NCBI RefSeq assembly: GCF_040493455.1
Contig: NZ_JANFDA010000003.1
Location: forward strand, 62,001 to 126,000
DNA from: Microcosmobacter sp040493455
GTDB lineage: Bacteria > Bacteroidota > Bacteroidia > Flavobacteriales > Flavobacteriaceae
DNA length: 64,000 nucleotides
Direction of reading: 5' to 3'
Positions 9,385 to 17,787 of this stretch are shown here, piece by piece. Position 1 is the first letter of the stretch. Every line of letters begins with the position of its first letter. The translations under genes and the position numbers were made by a program. The notes beneath the pieces are model-generated. The model was not told the DNA's origin, made no database searches, and worked only from the letters and a program-made list of their open reading frames with translations.

Positions 9385-9546
9385 ATGAGCAAAAGAACAT
9401 TTCAACCGTCAAAACGTAAGAGAAGAAATAAACACGGTTTCAGAGAGCGTATGGCTTCTGTAAACGGTAGAAAAGTACTTGCTCGTAGACGAGCTAAAGG
9501 AAGAAAGAAATTGTCTGTATCTTCTGAATCAAGACATAAAAAATAA
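9385..9546 (+). CDS. rpmH: Ribosomal protein bL34
   Basis: A 53-residue, very basic protein beginning MSKRTFQPSKRKRRNKHGF and containing MASVNGRKVLARRRAKGRKKLS, the L34 signature. It belongs to the large ribosomal subunit. In many bacteria rpmH lies next to rnpA and dnaA near the origin; here it is alone between a DUF6263 gene and carB, as in other flavobacteria. It has its own promoter and a hairpin terminator 24 bases after the stop. Confidence 0.97.
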   Translation: MSKRTFQPSKRKRRNKHGFRERMASVNGRKVLARRRAKGRKKLSVSSESRHKK

Positions 9547-9569
9547 TGATTAACAATTGTTAATATTTT

Positions 9570-9601
9570 AAAGGTGTTACTTAGGTGTAACACCTTTTTT
9601 T
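9570..9601 (+). terminator. Terminator of rpmH
   Basis: Arms AAAGGTGTTAC and GTAACACCTTT around a six-base loop, followed by a seven-T run. Confidence 0.9.
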
Positions 9602-9647
9602 GTATCTAATTCATACCTATTTTTGAACGCAAAATAATTACCAACAA

Positions 9648-12500
9648 ATGCCAAAGAACAAAGACTTAAAATCTATCTTAATAATAGGCTCTGGACCTAT
9701 TATCATCGGACAAGCATGCGAATTTGACTATTCTGGATCTCAAGCCCTTAGATCGTTGAGAGAAGATGGAATTGAAACGATATTGATCAATTCCAATCCT
9801 GCCACGATTATGACTGATCCAAAAATGGCAGACCATGTTTATTTGTTACCATTAACTACCAAGTCTATTATAAAAATTCTTAAGGATCATCCTCAAATAG
9901 ATGCTGTATTACCAACAATGGGAGGTCAAACAGCTTTAAACTTATGTATCGAAGCCGATGAAAAAGGAATTTGGGATGATTTTGATGTCGAAATTATTGG
10001 TGTAGATATCGATGCAATCAATATCACTGAAGATAGAGAGCAATTTAGAAATCTTATGGATAAGATAGGCGTGCCAATGGCACCTCAAGCTACGGCAACA
10101 TCTTATCTAAAAGGAAAAGAAATTGCACAAGAATTTGGTTTCCCATTATGTATTAGAGCATCATTTACGCTTGGAGGCGCAGGAGCTTCGATTGTTTATA
10201 ATGAAGAAGAGTTTGAAGAATCTTTAACCAGAGGTCTAGAAATTTCTCCTATCCATGAAGTGATGATCGATAAAGCGATGATGGGTTGGAAGGAGTATGA
10301 GTTAGAGCTTTTACGAGATGCAAATGATAATGTGGTTATTATTTGTACTATCGAGAATATGGATCCAATGGGAATTCATACCGGAGATTCCATAACGATA
10401 GCTCCAGCAATGACACTATCCGATACGACACTTCAGCGTATGAGAGATATGGCAATACATATGATGCGAAGTATAGGAGATTTTGCAGGAGGTTGTAACG
10501 TGCAGTTTGCGGTTAGTCCAGATGAAGAAGAAGAAATCATTGCAATTGAAATTAATCCAAGGGTTTCAAGGTCATCAGCTTTAGCAAGTAAGGCTACAGG
10601 ATATCCTATCGCAAAAATAGCAGCAAAGTTAGCAATAGGGTACACTCTAGATGAGTTGGATAACCAGATTACGAAGTCAACTTCAGCGTTATTTGAGCCA
10701 ACATTAGATTATGTGGTTGTTAAAATACCACGTTGGAATTTTGATAAATTCGAAGGGTCAGATAGAACGCTTGGACTTCAAATGAAAGCTGTAGGTGAAG
10801 TGATGGCAATCGGAAGATCATTCCAAGAAGCACTTCACAAAGCAACCCAATCTCTTGAAATAAAGCGTAATGGCCTAGGTGCAGATGGAAAAGGCTATAA
10901 GGATTACGACCAAATCATTGAAAAGTTAACTAAAGCAAGTTGGGATCGGGTTTTTGTAATCTATGATGCGATTCAGATGGGAATTCCTTTGAGTAGAATC
11001 CATGAGATTACTAAGATAGATATGTGGTTCTTGAGACAGTATGAGGAATTATATCAATTAGAAAAAGAAATTTCAACATATACAATAGATTCAATAGACC
11101 GAGAATTACTATTGGAAGCTAAGCAAAAAGGTTATGGAGATCGACAGATTGCACATATGCTCGGATGTTTGGAGAGTCAGGTGTATAACAAACGCGATGA
11201 ATTAAAGATCAATCGAGTTTACAAACTTGTAGACACTTGTGCAGCAGAGTTTAAAGCACAAACACCATATTACTATTCAACTTTCGAGAGCGAGATAGAA
11301 ACTCCAGAAGGAGAACACTATGTAGATAATGAAAGTGTAGTTACTGATAAGAAAAAGATCATCGTATTAGGCTCAGGTCCAAACCGAATTGGACAAGGAA
11401 TTGAGTTTGATTATTGCTGTGTACATGGTGTTTTAGCGGCATCTGAATGTGGTTATGAAACCATTATGATCAATTGTAATCCTGAAACTGTATCCACTGA
11501 TTTTGATATTGCAGATAAACTATACTTTGAGCCAGTATTCTGGGAGCATATCTATGATATAATTAGGCATGAAAAACCAGAAGGTGTTATTGTGCAATTA
11601 GGAGGGCAAACAGCACTCAAATTGGCTGAGAAGTTAGATCGTTATGGTGTTAAGATTATAGGAACCACTTATCAGTCACTAGATTTAGCTGAAGATAGAG
11701 GTGCATTTTCTACACTTCTTAAAGATAATAACATCCCTTATCCTGAATTTGACACTGCCGAAACAGCAGATGAAGCATTAGCTGTAGCTGATAAATTAAA
11801 TTTCCCAATCCTTGTAAGACCATCGTATGTACTTGGTGGTCAAGGAATGAAGATTGTGATCAATAAGCAAGAGTTAGAGGAGCATGTCGTTGACTTGCTG
11901 AGAAAAATACCTAATAATAAACTATTGTTAGACCATTATTTAGATGGAGCCATAGAAGCTGAAGCAGATGCTATTTGCGATGGGGAGAATGTTTATATCA
12001 TAGGGATTATGGAGCACATAGAACCATGTGGTATTCACTCAGGAGATAGTAATGCAACATTGCCACCTTTCAATTTGGGGCCATTGGTGATGCAGCAAAT
12101 AGAAGATCATACTAAGAAAATTGCTCTAGCTTTAAATACGGTTGGACTTATCAATATTCAGTTTGCAATTAAGGATGATAAAGTATATATCATTGAAGCG
12201 AATCCAAGAGCTTCGAGAACTGTGCCTTTTATAGCTAAGGCTTATGGTGAACCTTACGTAAACTACGCAACTAAGGTCATGTTAGGACATAAAACGCTTT
12301 CTGACTTTGATTTTAAACCACATTTAGATGGTTATGCGATTAAGCAACCAGTGTTCTCGTTTAATAAATTCCCTAATGTGAATAAGAAACTTGGACCAGA
12401 AATGAAGAGTACAGGTGAAAGTATCTTATTTATTGATAGTTTGAAGGAGGATGAGTTCTACGATTTGTACTCTAGACGTAAGATGTATTTGAGCAAATAG
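9648..12500 (+). CDS. carB: Carbamoyl-phosphate synthase large subunit, short form
   Basis: A 950-residue enzyme making carbamoyl phosphate from bicarbonate, ammonia and two ATP for pyrimidine and arginine synthesis, with CarA supplying ammonia. Both ATP-grasp halves are complete. The first opens with SILIIGSGPIIIGQACEFDYSG, and the second, near residue 570, with VLGSGPNRIGQGIEFDYC. The protein stops at KLGPEMKSTGE...YLSK. It therefore lacks nearly all of the roughly 120-residue C-terminal allosteric (MGS-like) domain of the 1073-residue E. coli enzyme. carA is not adjacent. A TATTTTTG at 9618-9625 may be its -7 box. Confidence 0.93.
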   Translation: MPKNKDLKSILIIGSGPIIIGQACEFDYSGSQALRSLREDGIETILINSNPATIMTDPKMADHVYLLPLTTKSIIKILKDHPQIDAVLPTMGGQTALNLCIEADEKGIWDDFDVEIIGVDIDAINITEDREQFRNLMDKIGVPMAPQATATSYLKGKEIAQEFGFPLCIRASFTLGGAGASIVYNEEEFEESLTRGLEISPIHEVMIDKAMMGWKEYELELLRDANDNVVIICTIENMDPMGIHTGDSITIAPAMTLSDTTLQRMRDMAIHMMRSIGDFAGGCNVQFAVSPDEEEEIIAIEINPRVSRSSALASKATGYPIAKIAAKLAIGYTLDELDNQITKSTSALFEPTLDYVVVKIPRWNFDKFEGSDRTLGLQMKAVGEVMAIGRSFQEALHKATQSLEIKRNGLGADGKGYKDYDQIIEKLTKASWDRVFVIYDAIQMGIPLSRIHEITKIDMWFLRQYEELYQLEKEISTYTIDSIDRELLLEAKQKGYGDRQIAHMLGCLESQVYNKRDELKINRVYKLVDTCAAEFKAQTPYYYSTFESEIETPEGEHYVDNESVVTDKKKIIVLGSGPNRIGQGIEFDYCCVHGVLAASECGYETIMINCNPETVSTDFDIADKLYFEPVFWEHIYDIIRHEKPEGVIVQLGGQTALKLAEKLDRYGVKIIGTTYQSLDLAEDRGAFSTLLKDNNIPYPEFDTAETADEALAVADKLNFPILVRPSYVLGGQGMKIVINKQELEEHVVDLLRKIPNNKLLLDHYLDGAIEAEADAICDGENVYIIGIMEHIEPCGIHSGDSNATLPPFNLGPLVMQQIEDHTKKIALALNTVGLINIQFAIKDDKVYIIEANPRASRTVPFIAKAYGEPYVNYATKVMLGHKTLSDFDFKPHLDGYAIKQPVFSFNKFPNVNKKLGPEMKSTGESILFIDSLKEDEFYDLYSRRKMYLSK

Positions 12501-12572
12501 GCCATTTTTTCGACGTATGGTTCGATTTTTGTACATAAAAATTGTAATTTCGTTAATAGAACTAAATTTACT

Positions 12573-13469
12573 ATGAAGAAAAAACTACCCCTTTTACTTA
12601 TATCTTGCTTAATATCAGCGATTTCTTTTGCACAGATTTCTGTTGGGCAAACTAGTGATTTTGAAGATGGTACTACCCAAGGTTGGAGACATCAAAACTC
12701 TAATCCCAATGATCCCGTAAACATTACAACAGATGGCCCTGCAGGTACAGATGACAATTATGTTCAAAATACTAGTAGCGGAGCTAATGGAGCTGGTTCT
12801 AGATTTGCTATTATAAATACTGAAGCGGATTGGCTTGGTGATTATATAGCTGCTGGAGTTGTAGCCATCTCTTTCGATGTAAGAAACCCAGGTTCTTCCG
12901 ATCTCTATTTAAGAGTTGCTGCAAATGGGGTATCTTTTGGACAATGGATTAGTACAAGCAACGCTGTCGTAATTCCTGCTGGTTCTGATTGGACATCGGT
13001 TACAATTAATATTCAAGCATCTGATATGGAAAAATCTCCTGGTGGTAATCCTGCATTAACTGTTGCCGATATTCTGAGTGATGTAGATCAAATTAGAATT
13101 GTTAGTAATGATGGTAGTGACCCAACAGCTTTTAGCTCGTATTTGCACAAAGGAGATCAGGTGGCATTGGAAGGGGATTTTGATAATATTACTGCTGATG
13201 ATACTTTATCTGATGAAGATTTCTTTGTACAGGATGAAGGCTTTACTATTTCGCCGAATCCAGGAAAAAATGACTTAAACATTAGTTTGCCACAGTCATT
13301 AGAAAGTGCAATGATTAACGTGTATGACGTTTTAGGTAAAAGAGTATATACAGGGCAGATCAATAGCCTTAAGCCATCTATAGATGTTTCAAACTGGAAT
13401 AGTGGTGTATACTTAGTTAGAGTTTCTAATGATAATGTAACGCATACCAAACGTTTTGTGAAGCAATAA
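12573..13469 (+). CDS. T9SS-exported protein with carbohydrate-binding-like domain
   Basis: A 298-residue protein. The signal peptide (MKKKLPLLLISCLISAISFA) is followed by a jelly-roll-like region, residues 22-205, starting SDFEDGTTQGWRHQ and resembling laminarinase or CBM-type modules. The last 75 residues are a type A T9SS sorting domain (FTISPNPGKNDLNI, then YDVLGKRVYTG and WNSGVYLVRVS, ending KRFVKQ). It is exported across the outer membrane and attached to the surface or released. No catalytic motif is seen; it may bind sugar. A strong terminator follows. Confidence 0.8.
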   Translation: MKKKLPLLLISCLISAISFAQISVGQTSDFEDGTTQGWRHQNSNPNDPVNITTDGPAGTDDNYVQNTSSGANGAGSRFAIINTEADWLGDYIAAGVVAISFDVRNPGSSDLYLRVAANGVSFGQWISTSNAVVIPAGSDWTSVTINIQASDMEKSPGGNPALTVADILSDVDQIRIVSNDGSDPTAFSSYLHKGDQVALEGDFDNITADDTLSDEDFFVQDEGFTISPNPGKNDLNISLPQSLESAMINVYDVLGKRVYTGQINSLKPSIDVSNWNSGVYLVRVSNDNVTHTKRFVKQ

Positions 13470-13493
13470 GTTTAGATAAAAATATAAAACAAG

Positions 13494-13520
13494 AAGCGCC
13501 TTAATTAAGGCGCTTTTTTT
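13494..13520. terminator. Bidirectional terminator between the T9SS gene and nifJ
   Basis: Arms AAGCGCC and GGCGCTT extended by the palindrome TTAATTAA, followed by a seven-T run, between convergent genes. Confidence 0.85.
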
Positions 13521-13526
13521 ATTGGT

Positions 13527-16500
13527 CTAAAGCTTTAAAGATTTGTTCATAAGGAGATTTCGTTTCAACTTAGCTCTTGGAGCTTTTGTTCTTGAAGCCA
13601 ATTCAAGATACCAATCAAATCGTCTATCGACTTGTTTCTGTAGTTGATTTAGCATTGGTTTTAAATCAGCTTCATATGTGTCTAAAAGATTAGAGAATCT
13701 ACCTTCGAGTTTTAAATATTCTTGAATTTTAATGGAAGGGATTTCAGAATCTAGTTGAAAAGACCTCACTTTTCTTGGGTCATTTCTGTAAAGAATCCAT
13801 TGGCCAGAGTTTACAGCAGCTTCATGATATTGTTTAGGGTTTTTCATGTCAATACCGTGAGATTTACTGTGCGTATATGCAATAATAATCGAAGGGCCAT
13901 CAAAGCTCTCAGCTTCAATAAAAGCTTTTAAGGTTTGCTCTTGATTTGCACCAATAGATACAGAAGCAACATATACATTGTCATAAGTCATGGCCAATCT
14001 ACCTAGATCCTTTTTTTGCTTACGCTTTTTATTGAATGCGAATTTTGCGGAAGCTCCATATGGTGTTGCTTTAGAAGCTTGCCCACCAGTATTATCATAT
14101 ACTTCATTGTCTAGCACTAGGATGTTTATATTTTCCCCAGAAGCTATTGCGTGATCCAAGCCTCCATAACCAATATCATAAGCCCAACCATCTCCACCAA
14201 TTATCCATACGCTCTTTTTAATTAAAGCATCAACGCAGTTATATAATTGCTGGGCTTCAATACTATTTAAGGTTTTTAGCTCATTTTTTAATAGCTCAAC
14301 TCGTTTGGATTGTTGTTTAATCTCTAATTCAGTAGTTTGCTTAGTATTCAAAATGTCGTGAACTAAATCAAAATCTAATTGAGATAATAATTTCTCAAGG
14401 AGCAGTCTAGCCTGCTGTTCTTGTTGATTGAGAGATAACCTATAACCAAGACCAAATTCAGCATTATCCTCAAATAGAGAATTAGACCAAGCAGGACCTT
14501 TGCCTTCGCTGTTTTTTGACCAAGGCGTTGTAGGCAAAGCACCTCCAAAAATAGAACTTGCTCCTGTAGCATTTGCTACTAATAATCGATCACCATATAA
14601 TTGTGAAACAAGTTTAAGGTAAGGTGCTTCACCACAACCTTCAACACCAATTGAATATTTAAATAAAGATTCTTGCAGCTGTTGTTGGCTTACTTTTGAA
14701 ACATCTATAAGTTCTCTATCTAGCTCAGGGATTATGTCAAAATAATTCCAATTATCTTTTTCTTTTTGCGCTGCTTTTGCATTAGAGACCATTACCAAAG
14801 CTTTAGCAGGGCAAGCATCTACACAATTATTGCAGCCATTGCATTGATCTGGATTGTTTTGAATCGTATAGTTTAATAAGTCAAATTCTTCAGATTCAAT
14901 ATGCATAAAAGTATCTGGAGCCTCTGTTATATAATCGTCTTCGTAAGCTTTTATTCTTAAAGAGCCTTGTGGACAAGCCATACTACATGCGCCACATTGC
15001 GTGCATAAATCTGGATTCCATACAGGTAGCTCTTCAGCTTTCATATTATCGTTAAAACGAGAGGTATCCGTATTATATGTGCCATCCACAGGAAATAAAC
15101 TCACAGGAGTTTCATTGCCTTTATTAGTAAGTAGTTGCCACAGTAGAGAATTGTCTTTCTCTAGTAAGGTCATCGAAGTAACTTGTTCTTTATTATAACC
15201 AACTGATGTGTCTACATGATAGATATAATCTCTCAAGTCTGAAATGATATCAGAAAACACTAGATTTTTAACTATTGCGAAAAAACTAGCATATAGTTTT
15301 GGAATGTTGAGTGTGCCAACTTGATATGCTTTCTGTAACTCATCAAAATTAATAATATAGAGTTCTATTTCTTTTTCAATGATCTCATATTGTGTATTTG
15401 CAGACAATGCTTGCCAAAATGCTTTGGATGTAAGTGAAGAATTAATTAAGACTTTGCCCTTAGTCTTTATGTTTTTTAAGAAGTCATCCGTTTTAATGAA
15501 GTCTGCATTTTCGCAAGCAATTAAGTCGGCATTATTGATAAGGTAAGGTGCTTGTATTGGTTGATTGTCGATGCGTAAATGTGTAATGCTCGATGTGTTC
15601 GATTTTTTATAGTTTATTTCGGTGTAGCCTTGTACAAAGGTGTTTTCATTCGTTCCGATAAGCTGCAATGTGTTGGCAAATCCTTTTGTATTGGTATTCG
15701 ATTTTTTTTGATAAAATATAGCTTGAAATGCTTTCGATTCTAAAGAAATATCGGTTTCGATGACTAGACTCAAATTAGTAACATCATCCTTAATGCCAAC
15801 AGTAAAGTTATGTTTTTGTGTTTCTGACTGAAGATTATCGAATATAGCTTTAACCATAGAAGGTGTAAATTCCTTAGAAGATAAACCGTAGCGACCACCA
15901 ACAATTATTGGAGTTTTTTTGAAGTTTGAACTAACAGAATTTAACGATTGCAATACATCCAAGTATAAAGGCTCACCAGTAGAACCAGGCTCTTTAGTCC
16001 TGTCTAATACTGCTATTGATTTTACTGTATTTGGTAATGCTTCTAGTAAATGTTTAGTGCTGAATGGCCTGAATAAACGAACTTTTACTAAGCCTAATTT
16101 TTCGCCTTGACCGTTTAATTGATTGATTGTTGTTTCAATAGTTTCTGTGGACGAAGCCATAGAAATAATGATGTGTTCTGCTTCTGGGTGACCTATATAT
16201 TCGAAAACTTTGTATTGACGACCTGTGAGTGCTGCAAAAGCATTCATTTTGTCTTGAACAATATCTACACAAGAATTGTAAAATGTGTTTTGCGCCTCTC
16301 TGCTTTGGAAAAACACATCAGGACCTTGTGAAGTACCTCTAATTACTGGTGCGTTTGGGTTTAAAGCGCGATTCCTGTGTGCTGTAATATCTTCCTCTGA
16401 AAGTAATGATTTAATAGTTGAATCCGAAATAGTTTCAATTTTGGCAGTTTCGTGAGAGGTTCTAAAACCATCAAAAAAATGCAAAAAAGGAATTCTTGAT

Positions 16501-16985
16501 GATAATGTAGCTGCTTGAGCTATTAGAGCAAAATCATGAGCTTCCTGTACTGATGCGCTTCCAAACATTGCATAACCCGATTGACGTACAGCCATAATAT
16601 CACTATGGTCTCCAAAAACAGATAAGGCATGTGTAGCGATACTTCTTGTGGCAACATGGATAACATTTGGAGTTAATTCTCCAGCGATCTTATACATATT
16701 AGGAAGCATTAAAAGCAAACCTTGAGATGCGGTGAATGTAGATGATAGGCTTCCAGTCTGTAGGGCGCCATGCATAGTGCCTGCAACTCCAGCTTCGCTT
16801 TGCATTTCATAAGCTGTAGGAACGGTGCCAAATATATTTACTTGTTGTTTAGCACTCCATTCTTCAACCAATTCGCTCATTTCAGAAGCTGGTGTAATGG
16901 GATATATTGGAAAGACCTCGTTGGTCTTGTATGCTATTTGAGCTACAGCTTGGTTAGCAGTAAGTATGTCGTATTTTGTTTTCAT
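13527..16985 (-). CDS. nifJ: Pyruvate:ferredoxin (flavodoxin) oxidoreductase
   Basis: A 1152-residue single-chain enzyme converting pyruvate and CoA to acetyl-CoA and CO2 with reduction of ferredoxin or flavodoxin. Domain I begins ANQAVAQIAYKTNEVFPIYPITPAS. Two [4Fe-4S] motifs lie near residues 660 (CTQCGACSMACP) and 713 (CNGCNNCVDACP). The thiamine-diphosphate segment GDGWAYDIGYGGLDHA is near 930, with DNEVYDNTGGQASKATP after it. The length is close to the usual 1170-1200. The first part of the central region (about 400-620) is less conserved than the ends. It follows osmC, separated by a hairpin, and may be read through from the sigma-54 promoter. The enzyme is oxygen-sensitive in most bacteria. 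Confidence 0.92.
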   Translation of the reverse strand: MKTKYDILTANQAVAQIAYKTNEVFPIYPITPASEMSELVEEWSAKQQVNIFGTVPTAYEMQSEAGVAGTMHGALQTGSLSSTFTASQGLLLMLPNMYKIAGELTPNVIHVATRSIATHALSVFGDHSDIMAVRQSGYAMFGSASVQEAHDFALIAQAATLSSRIPFLHFFDGFRTSHETAKIETISDSTIKSLLSEEDITAHRNRALNPNAPVIRGTSQGPDVFFQSREAQNTFYNSCVDIVQDKMNAFAALTGRQYKVFEYIGHPEAEHIIISMASSTETIETTINQLNGQGEKLGLVKVRLFRPFSTKHLLEALPNTVKSIAVLDRTKEPGSTGEPLYLDVLQSLNSVSSNFKKTPIIVGGRYGLSSKEFTPSMVKAIFDNLQSETQKHNFTVGIKDDVTNLSLVIETDISLESKAFQAIFYQKKSNTNTKGFANTLQLIGTNENTFVQGYTEINYKKSNTSSITHLRIDNQPIQAPYLINNADLIACENADFIKTDDFLKNIKTKGKVLINSSLTSKAFWQALSANTQYEIIEKEIELYIINFDELQKAYQVGTLNIPKLYASFFAIVKNLVFSDIISDLRDYIYHVDTSVGYNKEQVTSMTLLEKDNSLLWQLLTNKGNETPVSLFPVDGTYNTDTSRFNDNMKAEELPVWNPDLCTQCGACSMACPQGSLRIKAYEDDYITEAPDTFMHIESEEFDLLNYTIQNNPDQCNGCNNCVDACPAKALVMVSNAKAAQKEKDNWNYFDIIPELDRELIDVSKVSQQQLQESLFKYSIGVEGCGEAPYLKLVSQLYGDRLLVANATGASSIFGGALPTTPWSKNSEGKGPAWSNSLFEDNAEFGLGYRLSLNQQEQQARLLLEKLLSQLDFDLVHDILNTKQTTELEIKQQSKRVELLKNELKTLNSIEAQQLYNCVDALIKKSVWIIGGDGWAYDIGYGGLDHAIASGENINILVLDNEVYDNTGGQASKATPYGASAKFAFNKKRKQKKDLGRLAMTYDNVYVASVSIGANQEQTLKAFIEAESFDGPSIIIAYTHSKSHGIDMKNPKQYHEAAVNSGQWILYRNDPRKVRSFQLDSEIPSIKIQEYLKLEGRFSNLLDTYEADLKPMLNQLQKQVDRRFDWYLELASRTKAPRAKLKRNLLMNKSLKL

Positions 16986-17000
16986 TGGTGGTGTTGAATA

Positions 17001-17041
17001 GAAAAAGAAAATGGCCGCTCCTTGGAGCAGCCACTTTTTTG
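17001..17041. terminator. Hairpin between osmC and nifJ
   Basis: TGGCCGCTCC (17012-17021) pairs with GGAGCAGCCA (17024-17033), with one wobble position, and has T-rich runs on both strands. It is probably a partial terminator, so nifJ could be expressed at a lower level than osmC. Confidence 0.6.
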
Positions 17042-17047
17042 ACTGGC

Positions 17048-17602
17048 TTACTCCTTGATTATTTCAATTGAAATAGGAGTAGGGTTAGAAATCATGTCGA
17101 ATACTGGAGAGAATCTCGCAAGATTTTCTAATTGCTCTGCAGTAGCATCTGATTTTACTTTTAGCTTGAAAGTGATACCATCAAATCCTTTGCGAACTTC
17201 TGGATCTAAGCCAAGGAAGCCTTGTAGGTCACAAGACCCTTCTAGATTGGAAGACGCACTTTCTATGTCAATTCCATTAGCAGCTGCATGATATGCCATG
17301 GCACCTGTTAAGCAAGATCCTAAAGCGTGTAAAACTACTTCGGCTGGTGTAGGTGCTAAATCTTCTCCTAGTAATACATTAGGATGGTCGCATTCCATTG
17401 TGAAGGTTTCTTCACGTGTTGTGTCTTCTTGGCATACACCATAAAAACTCTTAGCGCTAGAAACACAATGTCCTCCAGTAATCCAGTTGTTCTTAGTTCT
17501 AAATTTGAACTTTCCTAATTCTGGTTGTGCTTTTACATGCTCAATAGTTTCAACTAATTGATCTACGTTTACTCCGTTTTTTACATTTGCTGTTGTAATC
17601 AT
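17048..17602 (-). CDS. OsmC family protein
   Basis: A 184-residue protein with the OsmC fold: APTPAEVVLHALGSCLTGAMAYHAAANG carries the conserved resolving-type Cys, and ECDHPNVLLGEDL lies in the position of the other active-site segment. Members are thiol peroxidases that reduce organic hydroperoxides; some act only as binding proteins. The N-terminal 45 residues are an extra segment (VKNGVNVDQLVETIEHV) that small OsmC proteins lack. It is directly downstream of a sigma-54 activator gene and has a sigma-54-type promoter, so it is the best candidate target of that activator. Confidence 0.82.
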   Translation of the reverse strand: MITTANVKNGVNVDQLVETIEHVKAQPELGKFKFRTKNNWITGGHCVSSAKSFYGVCQEDTTREETFTMECDHPNVLLGEDLAPTPAEVVLHALGSCLTGAMAYHAAANGIDIESASSNLEGSCDLQGFLGLDPEVRKGFDGITFKLKVKSDATAEQLENLARFSPVFDMISNPTPISIEIIKE

Positions 17603-17655
17603 TGTTTTTAAAATTTAAAAGATTGATAATTTATTTTTTTGTTTGACTTGTATAA

Positions 17656-17671
17656 TGCTATTGCCGTGCCA
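17656..17671 (-). promoter_or_regulatory. Sigma-54 (-24/-12) promoter of osmC
   Basis: On the minus strand the sequence is TGGCACGGCAATAGCA. The invariant GG and GC dinucleotides are exactly ten bases apart, and TGGCACG is the full -24 consensus. The -12 part is TAGCA instead of TTGCA, one mismatch. The predicted start of transcription is near 17645, leaving a leader of about 43 bases before the osmC ATG. Confidence 0.72.
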
Positions 17672-17690
17672 AAACATATAAAATATTGAT

Positions 17691-17703
17691 AATCAATAAT
17701 TTA
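17691..17703 (+). promoter_or_regulatory. IHF-like bending site
   Basis: AATCAATAATTTA fits the IHF consensus WATCAANNNNTTR exactly. It lies between the sigma-54 promoter and the upstream repeats, where a DNA bend normally helps the activator reach the polymerase. The region is AT-rich, so chance is a real possibility. Confidence 0.4.
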
Positions 17704-17729
17704 AATATTAATCTTATTATTTTTAGAGC

Positions 17730-17783
17730 AACGTAAAATCGTTTATTAACGATATTTCGTATGGTAAGTAACGATATTTCGTT
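17730..17783. promoter_or_regulatory. Three upstream activator inverted repeats
   Basis: AACGTAAAATCGTT (17730-17743), AACGATATTTCGTA (17748-17761) and AACGATATTTCGTT (17770-17783) share the form AACGn-N4-TCGTT. The two right copies are 13/14 identical and start 22 bases apart, two helical turns. They lie about 90-130 bases upstream of the predicted osmC start site, the usual place for sigma-54 activator sites. All three are in the gap just after the activator gene. Confidence 0.65.
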
Positions 17784-17787
17784 GAAT

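Noticed and set aside
9599..9625. A dedicated carB promoter (TTTG 9599-9602, TATTTTTG 9618-9625)
   Set aside because: The spacer is only 15 bases and the left box lies in the rpmH terminator T run; possible but not strong enough for its own entry.
15001..16997. Several open frames of 60-75 codons opposite nifJ
   Set aside because: They are antisense shadows of a well-conserved enzyme gene, with no protein similarity or promoter. The same holds for most short antisense frames in other genes.
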